Shown piece after piece: positions 9,154-16,462 of a DNA stretch of 39,766 nucleotides; the first letter of the stretch is position 1; each line of letters begins with the position of its first letter. Location of the stretch: IMG/VR virus record IMGVR_UViG_3300044701_001167, positions 1 through 39,766 of that record, one strand, 5' to 3'. Both the position numbers and the translations under genes were made by a program. This stretch comes from a virus. The notes under the pieces are model-generated. The model worked only from the letters and a program-made list of their open reading frames with translations, was not told the origin of the DNA and did not search any database.

Positions 9154-9777
9154 TCAACGACCGTAGCCGCGAGCGGCTGAGTCGAGCACTCGCTGAACAC
9201 CTTTGATGTATTGCTCGTTGATTCGTTGCTTCACATCAGCGCGAAGCTGCGTACCGATCGCTGAATTGCCAAGGAAGATTGAGCCGATTGAAGGACCGTA
9301 AACGCCTTCGAGCTGATCGTTCGGCGTGCGCCTGAGAACGAGCCGATTGGCGTTCGCGCCTGTTGCGACGAACGCGCCTGGGAATGTCTGCCGACCGTTG
9401 GCCTTGATGATGGTGGCTGTGACGGGCCGACCAGCTGGCTTGGCTGGCCCCCAACCGCGGCCACGGCCTAGGCCTGGCTGGCGGCCACGGCGGCCTGGAT
9501 TGGGTCGGAACTGGGTGAGTGTGGGAGGGCGACGGGAAAAGCGGATGGTGGCCGAGCTGCCGTCGCCCGAGAATCGGGTGCCTAATACGTCATCCTTTAC
9601 CCGACGAGATGGGATGTTGTAGGAGGCAGTGATGCCCTTCGCCACGGCGGGTGGCACAGCATCGGCGGCGTACTTGACGCCACCTCTTAAAGCCTTCTCA
9701 AAGAGCTTGGGTTCAAGGATGCGCCGCATCCGTGTGAGCCCTTCGGTGCCTGTCAGGTCAATGTCGAGGCGTGCCAT
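9154..9777 (-). CDS. Minor tail protein Z-like
   Basis: A 207-residue protein. It has the pattern of lambda gpZ-family minor tail proteins: an N-terminal helix, KGITASYNIPSRRVKDDV, a strand region ATIRFSRRPPTLTQFRPNP, the conserved FPGAFVATG segment and YGPSIGSIFLG, then a C-terminal helical tail. In lambda, Z joins the tail to the head connector. The middle (residues 90-115) is unusually Arg/Gly-rich. It is separated from the other tail genes and lies between early small genes and the HNH/terminase genes, an uncommon place. The HNH gene follows after 233 bp. Confidence 0.75.
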   Translation of the reverse strand: MARLDIDLTGTEGLTRMRRILEPKLFEKALRGGVKYAADAVPPAVAKGITASYNIPSRRVKDDVLGTRFSGDGSSATIRFSRRPPTLTQFRPNPGRRGRQPGLGRGRGWGPAKPAGRPVTATIIKANGRQTFPGAFVATGANANRLVLRRTPNDQLEGVYGPSIGSIFLGNSAIGTQLRADVKQRINEQYIKGVQRVLDSAARGYGR

Positions 9778-9779
9778 GG

Positions 9780-9941
9780 TCAGCGGTGATCAGGAGCCGG
9801 CCTGATGCCGGAGAGCTTGGCTTGGGGATTGAGCTGCCGGTAGAGCCAGCCGGCGTGATAGGCGTTGCGTGCGTTGACGGCGACGTCTTGGGTGCGTCGT
9901 GGGTCTGTGGGGTCTGTGCGGATGGTGATCAGGTATCGCAT
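9780..9941 (-). CDS. Small hypothetical protein (53 aa)
   Basis: A 53-codon reading frame starting at ATG 9941 (MRYLITIRTDPTDPRR) and ending TGA at 9780, two bases before the gpZ-like start. It overlaps the upstream gene by 13 bases. The N-terminal strand followed by DVAVNARNAYHAGWLYRQLNP resembles small phage proteins of unknown function. Support comes from the tight fit between neighbours on the same strand, not from a family match. Confidence 0.6.
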   Translation of the reverse strand: MRYLITIRTDPTDPRRTQDVAVNARNAYHAGWLYRQLNPQAKLSGIRPAPDHR

Positions 9942-10156
9942 GGGTCGCGATCCATGAGTTCCTCTAGCTCCATTCTCTGGAGGTCGAGATCAGAGGGAAC
10001 GTTCCATTGGCACTGGTCTTCTCCGTTGGCACTGACGACGACGAGGGTGCCGATGGACTTCCAAGAGGCGACCCAGTTCAGGATGAGCTCTTGCCACCAG
10101 CGGAGCCATGGTGTGCAGCGGTTGACGATGGTCCAGAGGGTGGCGGCCTTCTTCAT
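9929..10156 (-). CDS. Small hypothetical protein (75 aa)
   Basis: I do not recognise the family. The ATG at 10156 was chosen because it forms an ATGA overlap with the stop of the upstream resolvase-like gene. A longer form from 10174 is possible. The N-terminal half is rich in Trp and hydrophobic residues (WLRWWQELILNWVASW) and probably forms amphipathic helices. The C-terminal half is acidic. It lies in a chain of overlapping small genes on the minus strand. Confidence 0.6.
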   Translation of the reverse strand: MKKAATLWTIVNRCTPWLRWWQELILNWVASWKSIGTLVVVSANGEDQCQWNVPSDLDLQRMELEELMDRDPCDT

Positions 10157-10476
10157 GCGATGTAGCGGGCCCACTGCTCCAGTGTGAGGACGACGCGCCA
10201 GGTGCCACCGCGGAAGCGGATCAGGGTGGCGGCGTGGGTGGTGTTGGCGTTGATGCGCTGCTGCTCGGCTTCGGGCGGCTTGATGCGTGCAGCAGCTGCC
10301 GTGTCCTTCCAGCTGGCCACCTGGACGATGTGATCGGGCACACCGTCGAGGTCGCCGGTGTCGTCCTGGCGGCCAGCGCCGAGCTTGCGACGTATTGGCT
10401 TCCCGAGGAGTTCGGTCAATACTTCAGCTGCTTCGCGTTCGGCGGAGTCACCCTTTCGTTTCTGTGGGTTGCTCAC
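10153..10476 (-). CDS. Holliday-junction-resolvase-like PD-(D/E)XK protein
   Basis: A 107-residue protein. The layout KGDSAEREAAEVL (Glu14), then GAGRQDDTGDLDGVPDH (Asp42) and IVQVASWKD, followed by the strand LIRFRGGTWRVVLTLEQW, matches the small Holliday-junction-resolvase-like nucleases common in phages. In classical members the third motif is Glu-X-Lys. Here it reads Gln52-Val-Ala54, so the catalytic Lys is absent at that position, although Lys57 is close by. It may be a variant active site or a DNA-binding derivative. ATGA overlaps on both sides show coupled translation with its neighbours. Confidence 0.7.
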   Translation of the reverse strand: MSNPQKRKGDSAEREAAEVLTELLGKPIRRKLGAGRQDDTGDLDGVPDHIVQVASWKDTAAAARIKPPEAEQQRINANTTHAATLIRFRGGTWRVVLTLEQWARYIA

Positions 10477-10760
10477 GCCTCGGTGATCATCTTTTTCAGG
10501 TTGACCAGGATGATGCGTGCCGCGGCCTTTGGTGCGAGGTGCTCAAGCTGCAGGTCAATCAGGGTGGAGAGGCGCGCCTGTTCGATTGCCTGGCCTTGTG
10601 CGAGGGCAGCGGAGACGCGGCAGTCGATCGCGAGCAGTTCGGCAGCAGCAGCGAGGTCGGCCTCGCGTTGATCCAGCTCCAGTGCGCGTGCGGCCAGCTC
10701 TGCGGAGCGTTCAGCGAATGCCGCGTCGATGGCGGCGTGGAGGCCTTGGAGGACGCTCAT
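10473..10760 (-). CDS. Hypothetical helical protein (95 aa)
   Basis: An Ala/Leu/Glu-rich protein that is almost entirely helical and likely forms a coiled coil, with heptad-like spacing through residues 10-60. The C-terminus LAPKAAARIILVNLKKMITEA is a second amphipathic helix. No family recognised. ATGA overlaps with both the gene upstream and the gene downstream place it firmly in the operon. Confidence 0.65.
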   Translation of the reverse strand: MSVLQGLHAAIDAAFAERSAELAARALELDQREADLAAAAELLAIDCRVSAALAQGQAIEQARLSTLIDLQLEHLAPKAAARIILVNLKKMITEA

Positions 10761-10954
10761 CTGGCGAGATGCGCGAAGGGTGAGGGGGTGTTGCCAAGCA
10801 GGAGGTCGATGGCCTCCAGCTCGCGGTAGTAGCGCTGTCTGGCGCTGTGAGCCTGAGCGAGAAGGGCTGCGGCTTCCTTTTCGAGGATGACGGCTTCGGC
10901 ACCGGCGAGGTGGGCGCGTTCGCTTGTGCAGCGGAGGATGGTGGTGCGATCCAT
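10757..10954 (-). CDS. Hypothetical helical protein (65 aa)
   Basis: A short protein starting MDRTTILRCTSERAHLAG and dominated by a long Ala/Glu-rich helix, EAVILEKEAAALLAQAHSAR. No function can be assigned. It starts two bases after the dCTP deaminase stop and overlaps the next gene by four bases. Its size and composition resemble the following gene, so the two may form a helical pair. Confidence 0.65.
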   Translation of the reverse strand: MDRTTILRCTSERAHLAGAEAVILEKEAAALLAQAHSARQRYYRELEAIDLLLGNTPSPFAHLAR

Positions 10955-10956
10955 GG

Positions 10957-11541
10957 TCAGACCTTGGCGAGGGTGATCTGGTGGGCCTGATCTTGGTACT
11001 TGCCGGAGCGATCGGCGTAGGTGGTGGCGGGTGGGTTGCCGCGGTGGAAGATCAGCTGCGCGATGCCTTCGTTGGCGTAAACGCGAACGTCAGAGTCCGA
11101 GCTGTTGCTGATCTCGATGGTGAGGTGGCCGGTCCACCCAGGCTCCAGTGGGGTGACGTTGACGATGACGCCGGTGCGTGCGTAGGTGGACTTGCCGAGA
11201 CAGATGGCGATCACATCAGCAGGCATGGTGAACCGCTCGACGCTGACGGCGAGGGCGTAGCTGTGTGCGGGGAGGATGAAGTAGCTGCCTTGGCTGTCCT
11301 GTTGGAGGTTGGACCATTCGAGGTGGTCGAGGGTGAAGTTCTTGGGATCGACGACTTCACCGGGCATGCGGCGAAAGATGCGGAACTCCCGATCGCTCAG
11401 GGTGATGTCGTAGCCGTAGGACGACAAGCCGAAGCTGATCGCCGGGTGATGGTTGAGCTTGCGGATGAGGCGCGGCCAGAAGGGAGTGATCATCTGGGCC
11501 TGTTCGCAGAGCTCCAGGATTTCGAGGTCGTTGAGGGCCAT
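10957..11541 (-). CDS. dcd: dCTP deaminase
   Basis: A 194-residue enzyme converting dCTP to dUTP and ammonia, the first step towards dTTP by this route. Conserved family segments are present: SFGLSSYGYDITLS, VVDPKNF, FILPAHSYAL, the nucleotide-binding GKSTYARTG (117-124) and PGWTGHLTIEISN with the likely catalytic Glu143. The C-terminus has GKYQDQ. The length matches the long form seen in cyanobacteria and many other bacteria. Its start lies 52 bases inside the upstream winged-helix gene. No thymidylate synthase or dUTPase is visible here, so host enzymes would finish the pathway. Confidence 0.95.
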   Translation of the reverse strand: MALNDLEILELCEQAQMITPFWPRLIRKLNHHPAISFGLSSYGYDITLSDREFRIFRRMPGEVVDPKNFTLDHLEWSNLQQDSQGSYFILPAHSYALAVSVERFTMPADVIAICLGKSTYARTGVIVNVTPLEPGWTGHLTIEISNSSDSDVRVYANEGIAQLIFHRGNPPATTYADRSGKYQDQAHQITLAKV

Positions 11542-11996
11542 GAGTCGAGCGGGGTGGCTTGAAGGGACCAGCGGTTGAGGAGCTTGAATTGCCGACCGGC
11601 GAGGAAACCACGCAGGGTGGGGTAGTTGACGCCGTTGCGTTCGGCCCAGCGCCGCTGGCCGGTGAGCGGTAGGTATTCGGTGCGATTGCGGAGGTGATCG
11701 CGTAGGGTCCAGCGCGGTTCAAGGCGTGGGTCAGGTTCGTCCTTGGGATGCCGCTTGACCCACCAGATGAAGGTGCCGGCGTTATTGGAGATGGAGGCGC
11801 GGGCGATGAGCTCGCGTTCATCGAGGCGCAGGAGTGCCTTGTTGAGGGTGGACCGTTCGCTGCCGACTTGATTGGAGAGGTCAATGAGTGAAGGCCACCA
11901 GTTGGGGGTGAGCTGCTCCAGCTGAACCATCAGGAGGATGAGTTCGCAGCGATGGTGACGACGTAGGTCAGCGAGGAAGGCGGGATCGATGGCCAT
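11490..11996 (-). CDS. Winged-helix DNA-binding-like protein
   Basis: A 168-residue protein. Residues about 33-80 (SLIDLSNQVGSERSTLNKALLRLDERELI, then a short wing) look like a MarR/GntR-type winged helix-turn-helix. A second region, residues 115-145 (RRWAERNGVNYPTLRGFLAGRQF), could be another helix-turn-helix. It may regulate the replication operon or act in replication initiation. The C-terminal 17 residues overlap dcd in another frame, and the start abuts the stop of the upstream gene. I do not recognise a named family. Confidence 0.65.
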   Translation of the reverse strand: MAIDPAFLADLRRHHRCELILLMVQLEQLTPNWWPSLIDLSNQVGSERSTLNKALLRLDERELIARASISNNAGTFIWWVKRHPKDEPDPRLEPRWTLRDHLRNRTEYLPLTGQRRWAERNGVNYPTLRGFLAGRQFKLLNRWSLQATPLDSWPSTTSKSWSSANRPR

Positions 11997-12310
11997 CAGG
12001 CCTTGGGCAGCTTGATGGTCCAGAACGGTTCACCCACCTTCTGCACGGCAGTGCCATCGGCGACGGCAGCGGCCTGTGCGTCCTTCAGGCGCAGGGATAG
12101 CTCGGTGACGGCTGGCGGGTAGGTGTAGGTGACCTTGCCGGGCCGGAGATCGAACTTGGCGTCCTGATGACTGAACTGCGGATCTAGGTCGCCCTCGTCG
12201 ACTGCAGTGCGCAGCGCATCAAGGGCGGTGTCCAGCATGCCCTCAAGGCTTTTGATCTGCCGCTTCAGGCTGATGACCTGATCAAGGGTGGCGTCAATGT
12301 CGAGGGTCAT
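11996..12310 (-). CDS. Hypothetical protein (104 aa), helical N-terminus
   Basis: Start ATG 12310 was chosen over longer options because it overlaps the stop of the small gene upstream as ATGA. Residues 5-45 form a helix resembling a coiled coil (LDQVISLKRQIKSLEGMLDTAL). The C-terminal part, with VTYTYPPAVTELSLRLKDAQ and a final GEPFWTIKLPK strand, resembles phage proteins found beside replication and recombination genes, but I cannot name the family. Confidence 0.65.
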   Translation of the reverse strand: MTLDIDATLDQVISLKRQIKSLEGMLDTALDALRTAVDEGDLDPQFSHQDAKFDLRPGKVTYTYPPAVTELSLRLKDAQAAAVADGTAVQKVGEPFWTIKLPKA

Positions 12311-12432
12311 CGGGCGAGGCTGCGGAATGGGGTGATGGGTGCCGCGGCCTGGCGGCCCTGGTCGATCAGGCCACCGGGTGACCAGGCGACCAGCAGAGCG
12401 AGGAAGAAGCCAAGGGTTGTGTAGCGATCCAT
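12307..12432 (-). CDS. Small membrane protein (41 aa)
   Basis: A 41-codon frame, MDRYTTLGFFLALLVAW followed by a short polar tail. Residues 5-18 are a hydrophobic segment that could span or anchor in the membrane. Its stop overlaps the next start (ATGA, 12307-12310), the same coupling used throughout the operon, which is the main support. Function unknown. Confidence 0.5.
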   Translation of the reverse strand: MDRYTTLGFFLALLVAWSPGGLIDQGRQAAAPITPFRSLAR

Positions 12433-12641
12433 GCGGGGCTGTGAGGGTGAGGGGATTGGGGTGGGATGAGAAGCCTGCCCTTGCTGCTGCCCAATGATTC
12501 CGGGCCTGGCGCCGGCAGCAGTCCGCGATGGGACCTGTGGGGAAGAGGGTGACGGCTGCAACCACCGGCAGGGCCGGCCAGTGGGCGTGTTTTCTCTCAG
12601 GAGGACAGGCGGACGGCTGGAGCCCAGCCGCTCACCCCATG

Positions 12642-12662
12642 CGGAGGATAGCGACTCACAAG
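12642..12662 (-). promoter_or_regulatory. Candidate control element, copy B (CTTGTGAGTCGCTAT)
   Basis: On the minus strand, CTTGTGAGTCGCTAT followed two bases later by TCCG. The same 15 bases and TCCG recur at 24196-24216 on the plus strand, upstream of another operon. It overlaps the last codons of the nuclease gene and precedes a 223-bp stretch without a convincing gene (12433-12655). A promoter or operator for the downstream minus-strand genes is inferred. No canonical -35 box is evident. Confidence 0.5.
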
Positions 12663-13333
12663 GGGATACGGCAAGGCTCCTGAGCGTGAGCGGCTGCATC
12701 TCTGCTGTGCAGCCACCGAGCCCACGCCAGGCCCCATGCGTGCAGGCATTCCTCGCGGCTGTAGAGCGGGCTGAAGGTGGTGCTGCCCGGTCGTGCCCAG
12801 ATGGTCTGCCCGGCGTCGTAGTGGACGCCGTGGGTGGCCTCCAGGGCCATGTAGCCGCCGAGCTGTGCAGCGGTGCTGTAGGTGGCGCCGTTCTCGCCCA
12901 AGGACTTGAGGTCTGCCAGCACGCGCCGGCCGCTGCTGCGTTCGACGAACCCACAGTCGTAGGTGCCGCTCACATTGCGCTGCAGGCAGCAGGTGGGGCG
13001 TTCGGAGGCGATCACCTCCACATCAAGCCAGCGGGTGTGGTTGAGCAGCGGCACGATCCAGTCGCAGTAGTCGCCCCCGGCGAGCGGCTCCAACTCGGCG
13101 AGGCGTGACTGCAGGAAGCATTCGAGCGCCAGGTGGACGGTGTTGCCCCGCGGTTCCCAGACGGTGCGTGTGGCCTCGATGCGTTCCATGGCGAACGCGG
13201 ACTTGCCCAGGGCGAGGACGCCGGTGATTGAGATCGGGAACCAGTGGAGCGGCTGACCGGGGCGCTCCAGCACGTACCGGTGTTCAGGGTCCTGCCGGCG
13301 CAGGCCGGGGATCGGGGGGAGCCAGGGGGTCAT
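12656..13333 (-). CDS. PD-(D/E)XK nuclease (RecB/Cas4-like)
   Basis: A 225-residue nuclease. Motifs run in family order: GNTVHLALE with His67 and Glu71, VSGTYDCGF with Asp126, VLADLKS with Asp141 and Lys143, and the AQLGGYM Gln157-X3-Tyr161 motif. This is the signature of the RecB/Cas4 exonuclease superfamily used in phage recombination and end processing. Location immediately downstream of the primase-helicase gene (three-base gap) supports a role in replication or recombination. No ssDNA-annealing partner is recognised next to it. Confidence 0.83.
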   Translation of the reverse strand: MTPWLPPIPGLRRQDPEHRYVLERPGQPLHWFPISITGVLALGKSAFAMERIEATRTVWEPRGNTVHLALECFLQSRLAELEPLAGGDYCDWIVPLLNHTRWLDVEVIASERPTCCLQRNVSGTYDCGFVERSSGRRVLADLKSLGENGATYSTAAQLGGYMALEATHGVHYDAGQTIWARPGSTTFSPLYSREECLHAWGLAWARWLHSRDAAAHAQEPCRIPL

Positions 13334-13336
13334 GGG

Positions 13337-15868
13337 TCAGTCGGCGAACTCGTCGTACCAGTCGTCATCTGCGGCTGTCTCACCAGCCGCTCCATCAGTG
13401 GGCGTGGCCGCCGCGGCGTCGCTGTGCCCCACTGCTCCAGCCCCAGGGGGGGTGTTGTCTCCGTGAGTGGGCACTGATTGCACCACCGGCCAGTCAGGGA
13501 CTGAGGTTTCGGATTGCCCAGTGCCATCTGAGGAATTGCCCGGTGGGCAATCGGGCTCCAGAGGGTGGCTCTCGGAATTGCCCGATGGATTGCCCGGTCC
13601 AAAACCATCGGGCAATTCAGAGCGGCCAGTCGTAGCAATGGAAGTAGGGCTATTTATGCCCGGTGTAGGGGAGAGGGGATTAAGAGGGGGGTTTATAGAC
13701 CCTTCCTGTCTCATCCCGTGTCTCATCTGAGACTGCGCAGGGCTAAGGGCGAAGAATCCGCGCCGCGGCCGGACGATCAAGCGACGCCGCAGGAGATCTG
13801 GGATGGTGTTGTCGACGGTCGAGGCCGACCGCTTGAAGCGATGGAATACCTCGTCGATGAGCGCCTTGCGCTTGAGGCTGTCGACGTCGTTGGCGTGGGC
13901 ATCGGCGAGGACGGTGAGGATCGCGTTCTCGGCATTGCCGACCACCTCCTGACCGGGGAGCAGGATCAGCTCAGCTGCTTCGCGGTCAAGGTCAAAGCGA
14001 ACCTTGCGGCCGGGTTCGATGACGGCTGCGCGATCCTTGACGAAGCGGGCCATGGTGCCCTGGCGCTTGCCGTCGTCGTTGGTGATCGGCTGGAGGGCCA
14101 CCACCATCGACGGGATCTCTGACCAGGCTTTGGCGCCGGAGTGGCTGCCGTTGGCGGTGCCGTCATGGCTGATGATGTCGATGGCGCAACCCAGCGACCG
14201 GCAGAGCACCTCCGCCATGAAGGTCAGCAGGGTGGCGGTGGATTCGTTCGACAGGTAGGAGACGTTCGCCCTGGAGGTGACGGCCTTGGCGCTGTCGATG
14301 ATCACGTAGCTGATCTGATGCCGTTCGACGAAAGACACCAGGCGGACCATGCCGTTGATGTCTGAACACCAGGCGGCCTGGCCCTGCTCTGGAGCGTCGG
14401 CCCAGATGAACAGCTGCTGATCGGGTCCGGGGGTGAGCATCGGATCATCGGCAGCGTCGAGGTCGTCGAGTGCCTTGCGGAGGGCCTCGGGGCCGGAGTC
14501 GGTGGCGATGTAGAGCACCTTCCCTGCGGGTGCCGGATTGGAGCGATCCAGCAGGCCGGTACCACGGCAGACGGCGAGGGCCTTGGCGAGGCAGAGGGTG
14601 GTCTTGCCGGTGCCGGCGGGGCCGTAGGTGAGGTGGAGCTGATTGCGAATGATCCAGCCGTCTAGGAGGTAGGTGAGGCTGTCGAGGCAGGTGAGGTCGA
14701 CGGATTCGGTGGTGCTGCTGATCGGCTGAACGCGACGCATGCGCAGCCGATCGAACAGGGCGGCATTGACCTGATCGTCATTGCGTCGGAAGCGCTGGCC
14801 GAGGGCTGCGCGCCATTGCATCTCGGCGTTGATGTCACGGGCTTCGATCGCCTGCAGGGTTGCCTCCAGGAGCTCCAGGTAGGCGGGTTCGTCTTCGTCG
14901 TCCTGTGGATCGCCGGGGCCCTGCTGTTGGCGGTCCTGGCTGGCCTTGTGGCCGTTGCCGTTGCCGTTGGGCTGGCTGTCGGGGAGGGTGATGCGACCGG
15001 GCACCGGATCAGCCTTTGGCTGCCAGCCGTCCTGGCGGGCGAGGTAGTAGAGGCTGCCGAGGGTGACGCCACTGCCCTTGAAGCTCTCCCACTTCGCCAG
15101 GCATTCAGCCTCATCGAAGTTGCTGCAGCCGCGGGACCAGTCGGTCCATGCGTTGAGCAGACCAGGGTCGACGCTGTGCAGCGCCATGCCGACCTTCAGC
15201 CAGGGGTCGTAAGCGTCGCGTGGCTTGATGTGCTGGAGGATCGCCAGTGCGCGATCAGAGTCAGCAGCATCGGATGGCCGGTAGTCGGCGCTGATCGGCT
15301 CATGGGGCGCGCGGTAGAGCGGCTCCAGCAGCCAGTCGGGGGCATCAGCGACGCGGTGATCGGCCGGGCTGTTGACCCACAAATATCCGGCGCTGTCCGG
15401 ATGCTCGCCGGCGATGACCGACTGATGGCCGGCACCACGAAGCTCCAGGACGGTGCGGCCATCGGATGCCTGCCAGAAGCGGCGACCGCGGAGGTGTTCC
15501 CATGCGTCGAAGGGAACCCGGAAGGCGAGCTGCTTGCGGTTGGGTCTGCCGGATGACCAGCTGACGGTGGTGGGCAGATCGGTGGAGGGCCTGCCGAACA
15601 CGTCGGCGAAGGTGGCTTCGCTGCCGTTGCCGTCGAAGTCAACGGCGATGATGCCGGAAGGTGGACCGAGGACGACACCAACGGCCTTGACGTAGGGCGA
15701 GTGTTTGGCGAGCGCCAGGATCCCATCGACGTCGTAGGTGGTGTGTGTCCAGTCGGTGAGGTTCTTGCCGGTGGTGGGATCAACGGGTCGCTTGCTGGGG
15801 CCGACGGGGATCAGCTGCCAGTCCGAGTCGACATCCGCGATCGCCTCGGCGATGGGGAGGGGTGTCAC
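13337..15868 (-). CDS. Primase-polymerase/RecA-like helicase
   Basis: A replication protein of about 843 residues. The N-terminal archaeo-eukaryotic primase-polymerase domain (1-185) shows the acidic VDFDG (Asp77, Asp79), the GRPNRKQLAF region and RGAGHQSVIAG (His148). A PriCT-2-like domain (about 205-281, DPWLKVGMALHSVDPGLLNAW) follows. After an Asn/Gly/Gln linker comes a RecA/RepA-like ATPase with Walker A GPAGTGKTT (416-424) and Walker B YVIID (521-525). The last 120 residues are a low-complexity tail ending in acidic DDDWYDEFAD. No ATG is available; GTG at 15868 (or 15874) follows the upstream stop and fits the domain start. The frame is open further upstream but overlaps another gene there. 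Confidence 0.88.
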   Translation of the reverse strand: MTPLPIAEAIADVDSDWQLIPVGPSKRPVDPTTGKNLTDWTHTTYDVDGILALAKHSPYVKAVGVVLGPPSGIIAVDFDGNGSEATFADVFGRPSTDLPTTVSWSSGRPNRKQLAFRVPFDAWEHLRGRRFWQASDGRTVLELRGAGHQSVIAGEHPDSAGYLWVNSPADHRVADAPDWLLEPLYRAPHEPISADYRPSDAADSDRALAILQHIKPRDAYDPWLKVGMALHSVDPGLLNAWTDWSRGCSNFDEAECLAKWESFKGSGVTLGSLYYLARQDGWQPKADPVPGRITLPDSQPNGNGNGHKASQDRQQQGPGDPQDDEDEPAYLELLEATLQAIEARDINAEMQWRAALGQRFRRNDDQVNAALFDRLRMRRVQPISSTTESVDLTCLDSLTYLLDGWIIRNQLHLTYGPAGTGKTTLCLAKALAVCRGTGLLDRSNPAPAGKVLYIATDSGPEALRKALDDLDAADDPMLTPGPDQQLFIWADAPEQGQAAWCSDINGMVRLVSFVERHQISYVIIDSAKAVTSRANVSYLSNESTATLLTFMAEVLCRSLGCAIDIISHDGTANGSHSGAKAWSEIPSMVVALQPITNDDGKRQGTMARFVKDRAAVIEPGRKVRFDLDREAAELILLPGQEVVGNAENAILTVLADAHANDVDSLKRKALIDEVFHRFKRSASTVDNTIPDLLRRRLIVRPRRGFFALSPAQSQMRHGMRQEGSINPPLNPLSPTPGINSPTSIATTGRSELPDGFGPGNPSGNSESHPLEPDCPPGNSSDGTGQSETSVPDWPVVQSVPTHGDNTPPGAGAVGHSDAAAATPTDGAAGETAADDDWYDEFAD
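13513..13618. repeat. ATTGCCC hairpin array inside the primase gene
   Basis: Four direct copies of ATTGCCC (13513, 13535, 13577, 13589) and two inverted copies (13545-13551, 13610-13616) lie within 104 bp. 13535-13551 is a perfect 7-bp inverted repeat with a 3-base loop. GAATTGCCCGAT (13575-13586) pairs perfectly with ATCGGGCAATTC (13607-13618). The copies fall in different reading frames of the primase tail, so a protein repeat does not explain them. Confidence 0.75.
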
Positions 15869-15888
15869 TAGCACTGTGAGGCTGAGGG

Positions 15889-16059
15889 TCAGCGGGTGGC
15901 GGAGACAGGGCGGCGGCGTTCGGCGCGCTGCTGGCGTTCCATCTGCTCGCGCAGCAGCTGGCGGATGACGGTGGAGCGGGGTTCGGCACTGGCTTGTGCC
16001 TGCTGATCCAGCCAGGCCAGGAGGTCCAGGGGAAGTCGAACGGGAACGGGACGGGTCAT
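15889..16059 (-). CDS. Ribbon-helix-helix (CopG-like) protein
   Basis: A 56-residue protein: a basic N-terminal strand (RPVPVRLPLDLLAWL), helix A, then STVIRQLLREQMERQQ, matching the ribbon-helix-helix fold of CopG/Arc regulators, which bind DNA as dimers. It is the first gene of the minus-strand replication operon, ending 20 bases before the likely primase start, and sits beside the divergent control region 16060-16147. It may autoregulate both operons. ATG 16059 is the only start that avoids reading into that region. Confidence 0.72.
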   Translation of the reverse strand: MTRPVPVRLPLDLLAWLDQQAQASAEPRSTVIRQLLREQMERQQRAERRRPVSATR

Positions 16060-16147
16060 GCGGGCGGGCCTGGCAGCGGTGCGCAGCGTATATGGTTCTT
16101 CTACGCAGTGCTGAGGGTTGACGCTCAGGCTCAGAGGTGGATAGGCT
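16060..16147. promoter_or_regulatory. Divergent control region between two early operons
   Basis: An 88-bp region separating minus-strand replication genes from plus-strand genes. On the plus strand, TTGACG (16118-16123) is followed after 17 bases by ATAGGC, a weak -35/-10 pair just upstream of the GTG at 16148. On the minus strand, a CATATACG stretch (about 16087-16094) could serve as -10. CTGAG and CTCAG form a short inverted repeat around 16111-16128. The assignment is based on inspection only. Confidence 0.45.
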
Positions 16148-16462
16148 GTGGCACCCGCCCATCGAGGCGGCAACCGTCTGGTACAGGCTCTGCCTGTGTG
16201 TCTGCTGGTGAATCGTCGATTCTCACAACGCCAAGCGCTGTTGCTCCTGGTTCGGGACCGATGGACGTGTCAGCTTTGCGGCGAACGGCTGACCCGTGCG
16301 ACAGCACAGATCGATCACGTCATCCCGTGGTCACGCGGCGGCACCACATCGGTGCTGAACGCTCAGGCCTTGTGCCAGCGGTGCAACCTCTCGAAAGGAT
16401 CATCGCTGCATGAAACTCAAGCTCAGGAAGTGGCAGGTCGAAGCGGGCCAGGCCGCAATTGA
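16148..16462 (+). CDS. HNH endonuclease (104 aa)
   Basis: A compact HNH nuclease: RDRWTCQLCGERL (first Cys pair), AQIDHVIPWSRGGTT (the His strand) and LCQRCNLSKGSS (second Cys pair and the Asn/Lys end). The domain spans about residues 30-88. GTG 16148 gives the full frame; an in-frame GTG before NRRFSQRQ is an alternative start. The last 17 codons overlap the following helicase gene in another frame. It may be a free-standing nuclease or a homing element. Confidence 0.8.
   Translation: MAPAHRGGNRLVQALPVCLLVNRRFSQRQALLLLVRDRWTCQLCGERLTRATAQIDHVIPWSRGGTTSVLNAQALCQRCNLSKGSSLHETQAQEVAGRSGPGRN

Noticed and set aside
9000-9206. Plus-strand frame with an RFSERIGSGTYWGPG stretch resembling the start of some HNH proteins
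   Set aside because: The Cys pairs and His strand are absent and it overlaps the gpZ-like gene on the other strand. At most a remnant. Otherwise I see nothing in 8921-9153.
12433-12655. Possible small genes in the 223-bp gap after the nuclease gene
   Set aside because: Open stretches exist on both strands but none has a protein-like sequence with a sensible start; treated as control region.
15869-16162. Upstream extension of the primase-helicase frame by 98 codons
   Set aside because: The extension is low-complexity, runs antisense-like through the ribbon-helix-helix gene and the control region, and adds nothing to the primase domain.
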